NCBI GenBank assembly: GCA_910577225.1
Contig: CAJTMV010000002.1
Coordinates: 1-64,000, forward strand
Direction of reading: 5' to 3'
DNA: 64,000 bases
DNA from: an uncultured Eubacterium sp.
GTDB taxonomy: Bacteria; Bacillota; Clostridia; Lachnospirales; Lachnospiraceae
The notes under the pieces are model-generated. The model ran no database searches. It was given only the letters and a program-made list of their open reading frames with translations, and had not been told where the DNA came from. Every line of letters begins with the position of its first letter. Position 1 is the first letter of the stretch. Shown here piece by piece: positions 33,851 to 42,526 of the stretch. The translations under genes and the position numbers were made by a program.

Positions 33851-35437
33851 CTACAGATTTGCAAATATTTCCGTCTGCTCTCTTAACTGTTCCACAATTT
33901 CCTTATTGATATCCATCCTGCTTGTGATATCCGCCATATTCCCGACCAGATTTCTGGCGCTCCCCGCAACGCCGCTAATATCTCCGGCTCCTTCGTCGAT
34001 CGCGCTTGTAATACTCTTAATAGATGTAACGATCTCTGACATCGAATTGCGCAGATGGAGCGCTTTGTTATGGAATTCTTCCATTTCCCGTTCTACATAA
34101 AAGGCGTCGTCCTTATACTGCTGCCCGGCAGTCACAAACGTTTGAAATTCCGTCAGTATTGTTTCGTTCATATAATTGATCAGTTCCTGCGCATTTTGAG
34201 ATAAATGATACACTGCGCTCGTAACGACCTGATTCACCTCCTGAATACGTGTCGCCGTCTTTGCGCAGGAATCCGCAAGCGCGCGGATCTCCCCCGCCAC
34301 AACCGCAAATCCTTTCCCCGTCTCGCCAGCACGGGATGCTTCCACTGACGCATTCAGAGCAATCAGATTTGTCGAAACTGAAATAGATAAAATTTCTTTT
34401 GTAAGCGAATTGACCTGATCGACGCTTTTGCTGTTTTCAATCGCTTCATTTAGTTCCACAAGAATATGCGCTGCTTTTGCACCGATCACTTCGGTATTTG
34501 TCTGTGCCGTCTGCTCCATCTTTCCCGCCCGTACTTTCATTGCCGAAGCGTAAGACGTAATCTCGCCGCATTCTTTTACCATATCGTTTACATCTTCGTT
34601 CACGTCAGTTGCATTTGCACTGATGCTGGAGGCGTTTTGCGCTACTTTGCGTATCGCCGCAGACAGAGCCTCCATCAGCGTATGCAGGTCTTTTGTACTT
34701 TTACTGGAGGTTTTTGTCTTGCCGAGCACCTCTCCGACGACTGAATTAATACGTTCCGAGCTTCCCTGCAATGTCTGCATCATATTTTTAATCGGCTTTA
34801 CGACATATTTTAAAATGATACTGATCGCCGCTATCACAAGAAGCAGACCTGTTACAACCGTAATGCCGCTGATAATAATAGAAGAAAAATAAACGTTCGT
34901 AAGATTTCGTCTGGCTCCTGTCGTTCGAATCTCAATCGCATCCAAAAGCTGCGCCATATTACTTTCAGCATCGGCGCCATATACAGCTACTTCCTCATTT
35001 GCGCATGCGTAAGCCTCCTGCGTCCTGCTGTCTGCACTGGCGCATACCAGCCGGACAAGCGCATGTTTAAATTCGCTGTAATTTTCCATCAGTTCTTTAT
35101 AAATATGCTGTTCTTCTTCTGTAACACAATCCTCATATAATTTCAGCTGATCGTCCAGACCCGCTTCCTCTTCTTTGATCTGTGAAACGATCGAAATCAT
35201 CGTATCATAATCAGACGCAACAATATGAGACAATGCCAGTTTATGTATATTCAGCATAGAGCAGCGGATTTCGGTCAGCTTCGCTGCTCCGGCCATCTGA
35301 TCATCTACAATCTCCGCCGCATTGGAATTCACCCGTGTAATATTATATACAGACAAAATATTTGAGACAAACGCCACAATACCAAGCAAAAGTATTGGTA
35401 AAATCAGACGTTTTTGAATACTGAGACCGCTGTTCAT
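33851..35437 (-). CDS. Methyl-accepting chemotaxis-like transducer, four-helix sensor
   Basis: 528 residues from the third ATG (GGAGG 11 bases upstream). TM1 (about 12-32, LPILLLGIVAFVSNILSVYN), extracellular four-helix bundle (about 35-185), TM2 (about 190-215), then a cytoplasmic coiled coil with the MCP tip ISVSTNLIALNASVEASRAGETGKGFAVVAGEIRALA. A HAMP is not obvious. Coded just after a binding lipoprotein with no ABC partner, which may present ligand to it. Confidence 0.88.
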   Translation of the reverse strand: MNSGLSIQKRLILPILLLGIVAFVSNILSVYNITRVNSNAAEIVDDQMAGAAKLTEIRCSMLNIHKLALSHIVASDYDTMISIVSQIKEEEAGLDDQLKLYEDCVTEEEQHIYKELMENYSEFKHALVRLVCASADSRTQEAYACANEEVAVYGADAESNMAQLLDAIEIRTTGARRNLTNVYFSSIIISGITVVTGLLLVIAAISIILKYVVKPIKNMMQTLQGSSERINSVVGEVLGKTKTSSKSTKDLHTLMEALSAAIRKVAQNASSISANATDVNEDVNDMVKECGEITSYASAMKVRAGKMEQTAQTNTEVIGAKAAHILVELNEAIENSKSVDQVNSLTKEILSISVSTNLIALNASVEASRAGETGKGFAVVAGEIRALADSCAKTATRIQEVNQVVTSAVYHLSQNAQELINYMNETILTEFQTFVTAGQQYKDDAFYVEREMEEFHNKALHLRNSMSEIVTSIKSITSAIDEGAGDISGVAGSARNLVGNMADITSRMDINKEIVEQLREQTEIFANL

Positions 35438-35468
35438 AATAACCATATCCTCCATCTGTTTTTAACGC

Positions 35469-36758
35469 TTATCTTGCGGTGACTTTTTCCACCATCTGAT
35501 CCAGCTGTTTTTGCAAATCTTCTCCAGTCGCATTTCCTGCCGCCATATTTCCGGCAAATGTTTCCACAGGTTCCCAGAACTTCCCGCTGACTCTCTGTAA
35601 ATGAGAATATTCGGACTGTTCCAGCAGTGCGGCGATTGCCAAAGACTGCTGTACCTGCTCAGACTCCGCGGCATTTTTGTTGGACGGTCCCTGACCGCGC
35701 AGTTCAAACCGCAGCTGCTGATTTTTTTCGCTCACGATCCATTCGGCCAGTTTTGCGGCCCATTCGGGATATTTCGAATACGCGTTTACGCCAATCAGCT
35801 TGCACCCGGAAAAAGAAGCCATCTGTATCTGTCTGCCTGCACATGTGTAAGACGGCAGCTTTGCAGCGCCCATATTCGTTCCCCATATTTCCTGTATCGC
35901 AACCGCGTTCCATACTCCGCTGATGCCCGCAATCACAGAGCCATCCTGCACGCCCTGCAGAAATTCGGTATCGGTCCTGTTCGAAAATCCGGGATTTTCC
36001 GCTATCTGCAGCATAGACTGCGCCACATCGATACCTCTGACCTCTCCTTCCGTTTGATTCCACGTACAATAATTCGTCAGTCCGTCTTCATTCAGTCCCG
36101 CTTCCATTCCGGTATTTCCGAAAAAAGCATATACATACCAGGCAGACGACCAGTCCATCGCCAGATATTTTCCGTTGTCCGCAGCGATGTGAAGCATCTT
36201 TTCCAGAGACAAAATGTCATCCTCGCTAAAAAACTCCTTGTTATAATATAAAAAATATCCATTATCAGCCGTCAGAGGATACGCATACATCTCTGACCCG
36301 ACAGACGCGGCCTCTACCGCTTTTGACAGATGCTCCGTGCGCAGTACATCTGCCTGTTCGACCGGCTCCAGCGCTCCTGCCGCTGCCAGTGCCGGCAGCT
36401 GATCATCCGCAAACGTAAACACATCCGCACCTTCTTCCAGACCTCCCAGCAGGGCATTTTTACAATCTGACTCACCCTGCGGACTATATGTAATCTGGAT
36501 ATCGGCCTGACTCTGATATTCTTCCCGAAAACTATCCGTTATCTCTGCCAGCAGCGACGCGTCTTCCTCTGCGCCCCAGACAGTCAGATGCACGCTCTCC
36601 CGCTCCGCCGGTTCTTCCTGCGTCTGTTCTTCTGATACCTGCTGGCCTTTTTCTTTCCCGCACGCCGCAAACAATATTGTACCGGCTGCTGCCATGCATA
36701 AAACGCGCCGCGCATATCTGCGGCTGCTTTTTTTTGAGATTTTTTCTTCCTTTCTCAT
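35469..36758 (-). CDS. Family 1 extracellular solute-binding lipoprotein
   Basis: 429 residues from the ATG behind GAGGAATGAGGAA. Twin-basic n-region, hydrophobic core and lipobox (AAGTILFAACG). Mature part resembles MalE-type proteins (LTVWGAEEDASLLAEITDSFREEY, GADVFTFADDQLPALAAAGALEP, YPLTADNGYFLYYNKEFF). No permease or ATPase gene flanks it; downstream by 31 bases is a transducer gene. So it may serve sensing, or share permeases coded elsewhere. Confidence 0.9.
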   Translation of the reverse strand: MRKEEKISKKSSRRYARRVLCMAAAGTILFAACGKEKGQQVSEEQTQEEPAERESVHLTVWGAEEDASLLAEITDSFREEYQSQADIQITYSPQGESDCKNALLGGLEEGADVFTFADDQLPALAAAGALEPVEQADVLRTEHLSKAVEAASVGSEMYAYPLTADNGYFLYYNKEFFSEDDILSLEKMLHIAADNGKYLAMDWSSAWYVYAFFGNTGMEAGLNEDGLTNYCTWNQTEGEVRGIDVAQSMLQIAENPGFSNRTDTEFLQGVQDGSVIAGISGVWNAVAIQEIWGTNMGAAKLPSYTCAGRQIQMASFSGCKLIGVNAYSKYPEWAAKLAEWIVSEKNQQLRFELRGQGPSNKNAAESEQVQQSLAIAALLEQSEYSHLQRVSGKFWEPVETFAGNMAAGNATGEDLQKQLDQMVEKVTAR

Positions 36759-37027
36759 TTCCTCATTCCTCTCCTGCCTGTCTCTGCCCCTTTTTTTATT
36801 ACAAAACGTAACCGTTAGGGAAGACTGATCTGTTAAATAGTATAGCATATGTGCTATTTTTCATCTATACTTTCTCTAAAATTTTTCTTTTTTCACTTTC
36901 CAGCGGTTCCTGATGCATCTTAAAAGCATTTATTTATTTTTTTCAAATAAAGTAGGAAATTTCATCAAAATATGCTAAAATAAAGTATGTCATTATAAAA
37001 CAGTCATCATCGGGTCCCCGGGAGTGC

Positions 37028-37052
37028 GATTTCCTGGCGGACACCAGAAATC
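37028..37052 (+). promoter_or_regulatory. Leader hairpin next to the nitroreductase ribosome binding site
   Basis: GATTTCCTGG (37028-37037) and CCAGAAATC (37044-37052) pair with one bulge, ending two bases before AGGAGG (37055-). It could affect access of ribosomes; weak evidence. Confidence 0.3.
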
Positions 37053-37063
37053 AGGAGGAACCT

Positions 37064-37945
37064 ATGTCAGATTTTAATTTTAATAGCGATGAAGAATGCT
37101 TAAACGTATCCGTTCGTTCAGACGGCGCTGACGACAACGGCAGCTACAAATTTGTATGCCGTCTGGAACATTTTGGACATCAGTCCTACGGTCAGTCTTT
37201 CGGAATTTATTTTTCTCAGGACGTTTCTATTGTGGAAGTTCCCGGAGATGTGGAAGCCATCGCAGAGGGCAACCATCTGCATATCCGACGCAACAATCAG
37301 ATGAACGATAACGGACTGGTTGAAATATGGATCAAACTGTCTGCCCAGGAATCGCCGGAAGTAACCGGTATCACAGATATTGCCTGCCAGCCGGAAGAAA
37401 ATGGAAAAGAAGTATTGGAAATCGGAGCAGTGCAGCGCGCAATTTATTCCAGAAGAAGCGTCCGCAGCTATCAGCCGGACATGCTGCCAAAAGAAATCAT
37501 CGAACGCATTGTAACAGCCGGTACTTATGCGGCAACCGGCATGAACCATCAGTCTCCTGTCATTCTCGCGGTTACAAATAAAGAAATGCGCGATAAGCTC
37601 TCTGCCATGAACGCAAGGATTCTTGGAAAAGAAGGTGACGATCCATTTTATGGAGCGCCAGTCGTTCTTGTCGTACTTGCAGATAAAGACATGCCTACGT
37701 TTCTTTATGACGGCAGCCTTGTAATCGGAAATATGATGCTTGCGGCGGAAGAGCTGGGCATCGGCAGCTGCTGGATACACCGTGCCAAAGAAGCGTTCGA
37801 ATCAGACGAGGGCAAAGAGATTCTAAGCTCCCTTGGCATTGCGGGCAATTACGAAGGTATCGGACACCTGATCCTTGGTTATCCTGAAGGAGAGAAAAAT
37901 GCCGCGGCGCCTCGCAAAGAAAATTATGTCTGTTATGTAGACTAA
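37064..37945 (+). CDS. Nitroreductase family protein with N-terminal extension
   Basis: 293 residues. From about 120 on it is a nitroreductase-fold flavoprotein (VQRAIYSRRSVRSYQPDMLPKEIIERIVTAGTYAATGMNHQSP.., DGSLVIGNMMLAAEELGIGSCWI). FMN-binding RRSVR is intact. Residues 1-115 form an additional beta-rich, acidic domain I do not recognise (SYKFVCRLEHFGHQSYGQSF). Likely NAD(P)H-dependent reductase of unknown substrate. Confidence 0.88.
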   Translation: MSDFNFNSDEECLNVSVRSDGADDNGSYKFVCRLEHFGHQSYGQSFGIYFSQDVSIVEVPGDVEAIAEGNHLHIRRNNQMNDNGLVEIWIKLSAQESPEVTGITDIACQPEENGKEVLEIGAVQRAIYSRRSVRSYQPDMLPKEIIERIVTAGTYAATGMNHQSPVILAVTNKEMRDKLSAMNARILGKEGDDPFYGAPVVLVVLADKDMPTFLYDGSLVIGNMMLAAEELGIGSCWIHRAKEAFESDEGKEILSSLGIAGNYEGIGHLILGYPEGEKNAAAPRKENYVCYVD

Positions 37946-37966
37946 TCTTCGTTCCTACATGTAAAA

Positions 37967-38008
37967 AAATCCCGCCTGTCTTTTTACCATCAAAGACAGG
38001 CGGGATTT
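37967..38008. terminator. Bidirectional terminator
   Basis: Perfect 17-bp arms AAATCCCGCCTGTCTTT (37967-37983) and its complement (37992-38008) between convergent genes. Confidence 0.95.
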
Positions 38009-38014
38009 CGCATT

Positions 38015-38989
38015 TTAACAGGCCTCTACGATATAATATCCGAGCTTTACCTCTTTCATTGCGGCTTCTCCCTTTTCCAGCATTTCCAGAAGCATCCGTA
38101 CCGCAATTTCGCCGCTCCTTTCGTAGGAATAATGGACCGTAATCAAAGGCGGCGCCGTTACCCTTGCCATATCCGAATCGCCCTGTCCGGCTACCACGAT
38201 CTGCTTTGGTACCTCTATCCCCTGTTCGCCAAGATACTGCATCGCACCTGCAGCCATGGTATCCGTCGCACATACCAGTCCGTCCAGACCCTGACAGCGC
38301 TCTAACAGTTCCTTTGTTTTCTCATATCCGGACGCAATATTAAAATCAGCCGTTACCGCATTTTCCGCCAGACTGTCATACCCCATATCGCACACCGCAT
38401 TGCAAAATCCGCGATAGCGTTCCGCACCTACCGCCTGATCCTGCTGCAGGGCGCCGATATATCCCAGATGTTTTCTTCCCTTTTCCAGCAACAGCTTTGT
38501 CAGATCATAGGCAGCATGATAATCGTCATGAAATACACAATGATATCCGGTTAACCGCTGTCCGACAATTACCACCGGCACAAGCATATTTTTCAAAATA
38601 CGTTTATGCTCTGCTGTAAATACAGTTGCAGACAAAATCACACCGTCTACCTGCTTATTATTAAACGCAAGCAGATATTCCGATTCTTTCTGCGGATTAT
38701 TCTGCGTTACCGCCAGCACCGTCTGATATTCGCTCCCATTTAATACCGACAGAATGCCTTCTACAATCCTGCCTATTGATGCTGACGCTACTTTCGGCAC
38801 AATTACTCCAATCATTTTTGTCTTTTTGGTTCGCAACGTCTGCGCCTGTACGGATGGTCTGTATCCTGTCTCTTCCACAACCTTGCGAATCGCTTCTTTC
38901 TTTTCATCTGAAATATGTCCGTTATTAAAATAACGTGAAACAGCTGCACTGGACACGCCTGCCAGTTTCGCAATTTCTGCTATATTCAT
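38015..38989 (-). CDS. LacI family transcriptional regulator
   Basis: 324 residues from the ATG eight bases after AAGGAG. HTH NIAEIAKLAGVSSAAVSRYFNNG with the hinge helix region, then a periplasmic-binding-protein-like sensor (IGVIVPKVASASIGRIVEGIL.., GLVCATDTMAAGAMQYL). Regulated genes are not obvious; a perfect palindromic operator lies upstream of its own start. Confidence 0.92.
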   Translation of the reverse strand: MNIAEIAKLAGVSSAAVSRYFNNGHISDEKKEAIRKVVEETGYRPSVQAQTLRTKKTKMIGVIVPKVASASIGRIVEGILSVLNGSEYQTVLAVTQNNPQKESEYLLAFNNKQVDGVILSATVFTAEHKRILKNMLVPVVIVGQRLTGYHCVFHDDYHAAYDLTKLLLEKGRKHLGYIGALQQDQAVGAERYRGFCNAVCDMGYDSLAENAVTADFNIASGYEKTKELLERCQGLDGLVCATDTMAAGAMQYLGEQGIEVPKQIVVAGQGDSDMARVTAPPLITVHYSYERSGEIAVRMLLEMLEKGEAAMKEVKLGYYIVEAC

Positions 38990-39143
38990 TTGCATCGCTC
39001 CTTGTATCTACAAAAATCATTAACATTATCATAACACATACCGACATTTTTTTCCAGAGCAAAAGTTAAGATCATAACAGAAAAGGTTAACAAAAGTAAT
39101 AACTCCATAGGATCCTGGGATATTTCCTACGCCATTTCCGGTC

Positions 39144-39169
39144 ATAAACTGAAATCGATTTCAGTTTAT
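39144..39169. promoter_or_regulatory. Perfect 26-bp palindrome with LacI/CcpA-type core
   Basis: Half-site ATAAACTGAAATC; the core TGAAATCGATTTCA (39150-39163) fits the cre-like pattern TGNAANCGNNNNCA used by LacI/GalR regulators. It is about 155 bases upstream of the LacI start and so could serve autoregulation. Confidence 0.65.
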
Positions 39170-39219
39170 ATTAAAAATTTTTGATTCCTTTTCAGAATCC
39201 TTTTTCATAACCTGTATTT

Positions 39220-39330
39220 TTTCTTATCTGATTTCTTATCTGATTTTCTGATTTCCTATCTGATTTCGTCTAATTTCTTTCTGACTTCTTATCTGATTTC
39301 CTATCTGATTCCTTACCTGATTCTGATTCG
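39220..39330. repeat. Degenerate 12-bp tandem repeats
   Basis: About eight units of TTTCTTATCTGA with substitutions (TTTCCTATCTGA, TTCCTTACCTGA), some shortened. They lie between the HPr-like stop and the LacI operator and hold no gene. Confidence 0.7.
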
Positions 39331-39336
39331 GCATAC

Positions 39337-39600
39337 CTAATTCGCTATCCCCAGTTCTATCTCCTGTTCTCCGCCCCGATAAAGAAACGGCTTTATTTTT
39401 TCAATAAGAATCGCGTCTTTTGAAGAATAGCATAGCGATAACGGTTCTGTAAGATCCAACGCAAATACTCCAAGTATGGATTTTGCATTAACAACCCGCT
39501 GCCCGCAACCAAGATCAAAATGTGCTTCAAATTGTTCAATAATGTTTACAAACTGCTGTACCTGCTGCACATTATCAAATTTAACACTTACCTGTTGCAT
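39337..39600 (-). CDS. HPr-like protein without catalytic His (Crh-like)
   Basis: 87 residues of the HPr fold: VSVKFDNVQQVQQFVNIIEQFEAHFDLGCGQRVVNAKSILGVFALDL. The GIHARPA loop with the phosphorylatable His of true HPr is replaced, whereas KSILGV, which holds the regulatory Ser46 equivalent (KSIMGV in HPr), is kept. That combination resembles Crh of Bacillus, a partner of CcpA. Start behind GGAGGGTTTTTC. Role is inference. Confidence 0.8.
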   Translation of the reverse strand: MQQVSVKFDNVQQVQQFVNIIEQFEAHFDLGCGQRVVNAKSILGVFALDLTEPLSLCYSSKDAILIEKIKPFLYRGGEQEIELGIAN

Positions 39601-39732
39601 GAAAAACCCTCCTTACGATATTTGTTATCGATTTCACTTTTCGAAAACATCATACACTTATGCGGGCATTTTGTAAATTGGCATTTCCTACTAATTTTTT
39701 ATTCTTTTTTTGTAAAATCTGATAAATCTACT

Positions 39733-41208
39733 TCAGGAATCCGAACACAAGGCTGCCATTTGTGCATCTTCCGGCGAATCGCCTGCTGCAAAAATCTCTT
39801 TCAGCGAGAGATTCCGCCACTCGCAAATCATACGAACCCCGTTCGCTTTTTTCGCATGAACCGAAGCGATCTGCAAACAGCTGTCTTCGATCAGAAACCG
39901 CACTCCGATTTGCAGCTCCTTTGGCAGATGCTGCATCACGCGTTCCGCCTCATTTCTGCTCCAGTGACTGTGACGCGCACGCAGCAATGTTAGTTTATAG
40001 CTGTGCCCTTCTTTGTTTCGGTAAACAAGCAATCGAAAATGAAACTTTTTTTCCAAAGGCTTCAGATACGAGACCGTTTCTTCATTTAACAAATAAAAAA
40101 ATTCTTTTTCTGTCTCTTCTTCTGCCGGATGCAATACGATATGCGCTCCGCCGGAAAACACGCCGCCGGAAAATAAATGCCAGACATCGTGACACCGCTT
40201 CCTGGCGTCTTCGTATGGCAGCGTCGTGGCGAAAAACAAAGCCGCGCCTTCTCTTTGAGACAATACCTCCAGCGCTGCCTGCACGTCCTTCGCAACATCC
40301 GGACAGACCAAATGATCGCTGCTGTCCAACGAGCGCCTGCCGCCCGTTACAAGCGTTCCCTGAATATCCAGAAAAACAGCTTTGGGACGTCTCGGAATAC
40401 GAAACAATGGCCATGGGCCAAACAGCATCTGATTAACGAGATTCTCCCTGCCTCCATAAGCAAGGTAACAGGAACATCGTTTTCTGGCGCAGGATCCGTC
40501 TTCTTTCTTTTTGACGACACTGCTGATACTGCATCTTCGCAGCTTTCCATCGGCTTCTGCAAATACCCTCTCCAGGCACTGTGACACGTCCGCAGGATGC
40601 TCCTCAAGCTCCCGGTAAAAATACGGATCGATTTGGGAAAATGTCCGGATTTCCTCTGCAGTGTACGGGCGGGTCAGTCCATCCATCCGATTGATCCACA
40701 GATAAATCTGTTCGGGCAGTTCTTCCCGAAGCAGCTGCAGCTGACAGACCGCATCCGGATCTCCGACTGCTCCGACACTCATACGAACCCCTTTCGTTAC
40801 AAGCTGTCTGCATTTTGCGACAAACTGTTTCCGTGTCGTCATCTGCGGATGAAACGTCGCCCATAACCGCAGTCTGGACAGCACGCCCCCATTTTGCAGA
40901 AAAATCGCCAGGGACTCTGTTGTCTGAAATCCAAGATTGGTCTGTGCCCCGACTGCATCGACCCTGGAAAGCGCACTGAGCCTCCCCAGTCCTTCCCAAT
41001 ACCATGGATGAATCAGCGCTTCTCCATACGGCGCCAGCAGCAGCGCATGTTTTCCTTCTGTCCGAACGGCCGCTTCATAATTTTGTACAAAAAAAAGCCA
41101 CTGCTCTTTATCCTTTTCCAGCTCCTTTTTCGTACTGCGACGTTTGGAGAAAGGACAATAAGAGCAGTGGTAATTACAGCTTTTCAGACTGCCGCGGTAA
41201 ACGATCAT
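39733..41208 (-). CDS. STM4011-type radical SAM protein fused to a HAD-like domain
   Basis: 491 residues from the ATG behind GGGAGGAGTTAT, overlapping the STM4012-type gene by 35 bases. Residues 1-265: radical SAM core with CNYHCSYC (Cys11, 15, 18) in the family-specific YRGSLKSCNYHCSYCPF, and a Cys set C226/C240/C245/C247 that may bind an extra cluster or Zn. From about 276 a HAD domain follows: DIQGT (nucleophile Asp kept, second Asp of DxDGT replaced by Gln), FATTLPY, KKANGV and GDSPEDAQM. The end is abrupt; a +1 frame would add PEVDLSDFTKKE. Works with the next two genes in an unknown pathway. Confidence 0.83.
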   Translation of the reverse strand: MIVYRGSLKSCNYHCSYCPFSKRRSTKKELEKDKEQWLFFVQNYEAAVRTEGKHALLLAPYGEALIHPWYWEGLGRLSALSRVDAVGAQTNLGFQTTESLAIFLQNGGVLSRLRLWATFHPQMTTRKQFVAKCRQLVTKGVRMSVGAVGDPDAVCQLQLLREELPEQIYLWINRMDGLTRPYTAEEIRTFSQIDPYFYRELEEHPADVSQCLERVFAEADGKLRRCSISSVVKKKEDGSCARKRCSCYLAYGGRENLVNQMLFGPWPLFRIPRRPKAVFLDIQGTLVTGGRRSLDSSDHLVCPDVAKDVQAALEVLSQREGAALFFATTLPYEDARKRCHDVWHLFSGGVFSGGAHIVLHPAEEETEKEFFYLLNEETVSYLKPLEKKFHFRLLVYRNKEGHSYKLTLLRARHSHWSRNEAERVMQHLPKELQIGVRFLIEDSCLQIASVHAKKANGVRMICEWRNLSLKEIFAAGDSPEDAQMAALCSDS

Positions 41209-42499
41209 ATAACTCCTCCCATTCTTCCATCGCTGTCTGCACACTGGCAGAGATCAGCTGCGGTCCAAGATGATCAGAATACCCTAATCCGGCTTCTGTC
41301 AGTGTCAGATACTCTGCAGAGCGCTTCTTTTGCAAAGTAATATATCCGCTGTCTGTCCAGTCCTGCAGTATCGGAAAATCCGCGATAACAGAACTTCCAA
41401 ACGCTTTCTGATACCCTTCCAACGAGAGTCCCGGCATCAGAAACAGATGTCTGATCAGGTAACGCCGCCGCAGTTCTTCCTGTGAGAGAAGTATGCCATG
41501 AGAAATTCTGGTAAAATCTGTCGTGTTCTCATATTCATGCAGCCTTGTCAGACACTCCTGCCTGGTCACTGCATAAGGACTGCAAAAATGCAGATTTCCC
41601 AAATAACTCCTGCCGCCGCAGCCCAACGCAAGAGATGTGCCAAACCCACATTCGACATAGGTTTTTTCTTCTTTCCGGCGTACAAACCTGCGCATGGAAT
41701 CCTGTCGGTATCCCTCGCTTTTTAAAAAGCTGCCGGCCGCCTGATACTGCAGGTACGTCTGCTCCGCATCCGGACGGATTCCCTGATACTGCATACCCAC
41801 GCCATGTTTTACATACAGCGGGTATAAAAAAATCTCATCCGGTTCAAACGTCAGCGCTTCTTTGAGCGACTCCAGCAGACTGTTTACCGTCTGTCCCGGG
41901 ATCCCATAAATAAAATCCGTATTGACGCAGGCAAAGTCAGACGATTTTAAAAGATGTAACGCTTCTCTGGCTTTTTGCGCACAATGCCTTCTTCCAAGTA
42001 CCGCTAATTCCCGATCGTGAAAACTCTGTATCCCCATACTCACTCTCGTAACGCCTGCCTGCTTTAGCGCCTGAAGCCTTGGCGCATCTGTCTGGTTCGG
42101 CGCCGTCTCCGCCACAATCTGCCGATCTTTGGTAAAAGCAAACAAATCGGCAGCCATACCAAACATCCGCTCCAGCTGCCCGGGAAGTAACGACAGCGGC
42201 GTTCCCCCGCCGATCACCAGCTCGCAAAATTCGGCCTGCACGGAATCCAGCAGCTGTTGATACTGAATCCCCTGCCTTTTTACCGCATCCAGATAACGGT
42301 CCATATCCTGTGCATCCTGTCCCGTTACGGAAAACAGATTGCAGTAACCGCATTTTGCCTGACAAAAAGGAATATGTATGTACAGGCTGTTTTCACTGCC
42401 TTTGAGAAAATGTATATACTCTTTCAGATACACATCCTCTAACGGACGGTAAGCCGTCTTATGCGGATAACTATACATATACTGCACATATGGATTCAT
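41174..42499 (-). CDS. STM4012-type radical SAM protein (HemN/HemW-like)
   Basis: 441 residues from the ATG behind AAGGAAGAAAGAC. Starts MNPYVQYMYSYPHKTAYRPL, then SLYIHIPFCQAKCGYCNLF with the [4Fe-4S] Cys46, 50 and 53. FCELVIGGGTPLSLL and RVSMGIQSFHDRELAVLGRRH are shared with coproporphyrinogen dehydrogenase-like enzymes, as is the C-terminal wing (LRRRYLIRHLFL). In the STM401x clusters this protein pairs with STM4011 and STM4013. Reaction unknown. 27 bases after the chemoreceptor gene. Confidence 0.87.
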   Translation of the reverse strand: MNPYVQYMYSYPHKTAYRPLEDVYLKEYIHFLKGSENSLYIHIPFCQAKCGYCNLFSVTGQDAQDMDRYLDAVKRQGIQYQQLLDSVQAEFCELVIGGGTPLSLLPGQLERMFGMAADLFAFTKDRQIVAETAPNQTDAPRLQALKQAGVTRVSMGIQSFHDRELAVLGRRHCAQKAREALHLLKSSDFACVNTDFIYGIPGQTVNSLLESLKEALTFEPDEIFLYPLYVKHGVGMQYQGIRPDAEQTYLQYQAAGSFLKSEGYRQDSMRRFVRRKEEKTYVECGFGTSLALGCGGRSYLGNLHFCSPYAVTRQECLTRLHEYENTTDFTRISHGILLSQEELRRRYLIRHLFLMPGLSLEGYQKAFGSSVIADFPILQDWTDSGYITLQKKRSAEYLTLTEAGLGYSDHLGPQLISASVQTAMEEWEELYDRLPRQSEKL

Positions 42500-42526
42500 G
42501 TCTTTCTTCCTTCTTTGCAACCTCTG

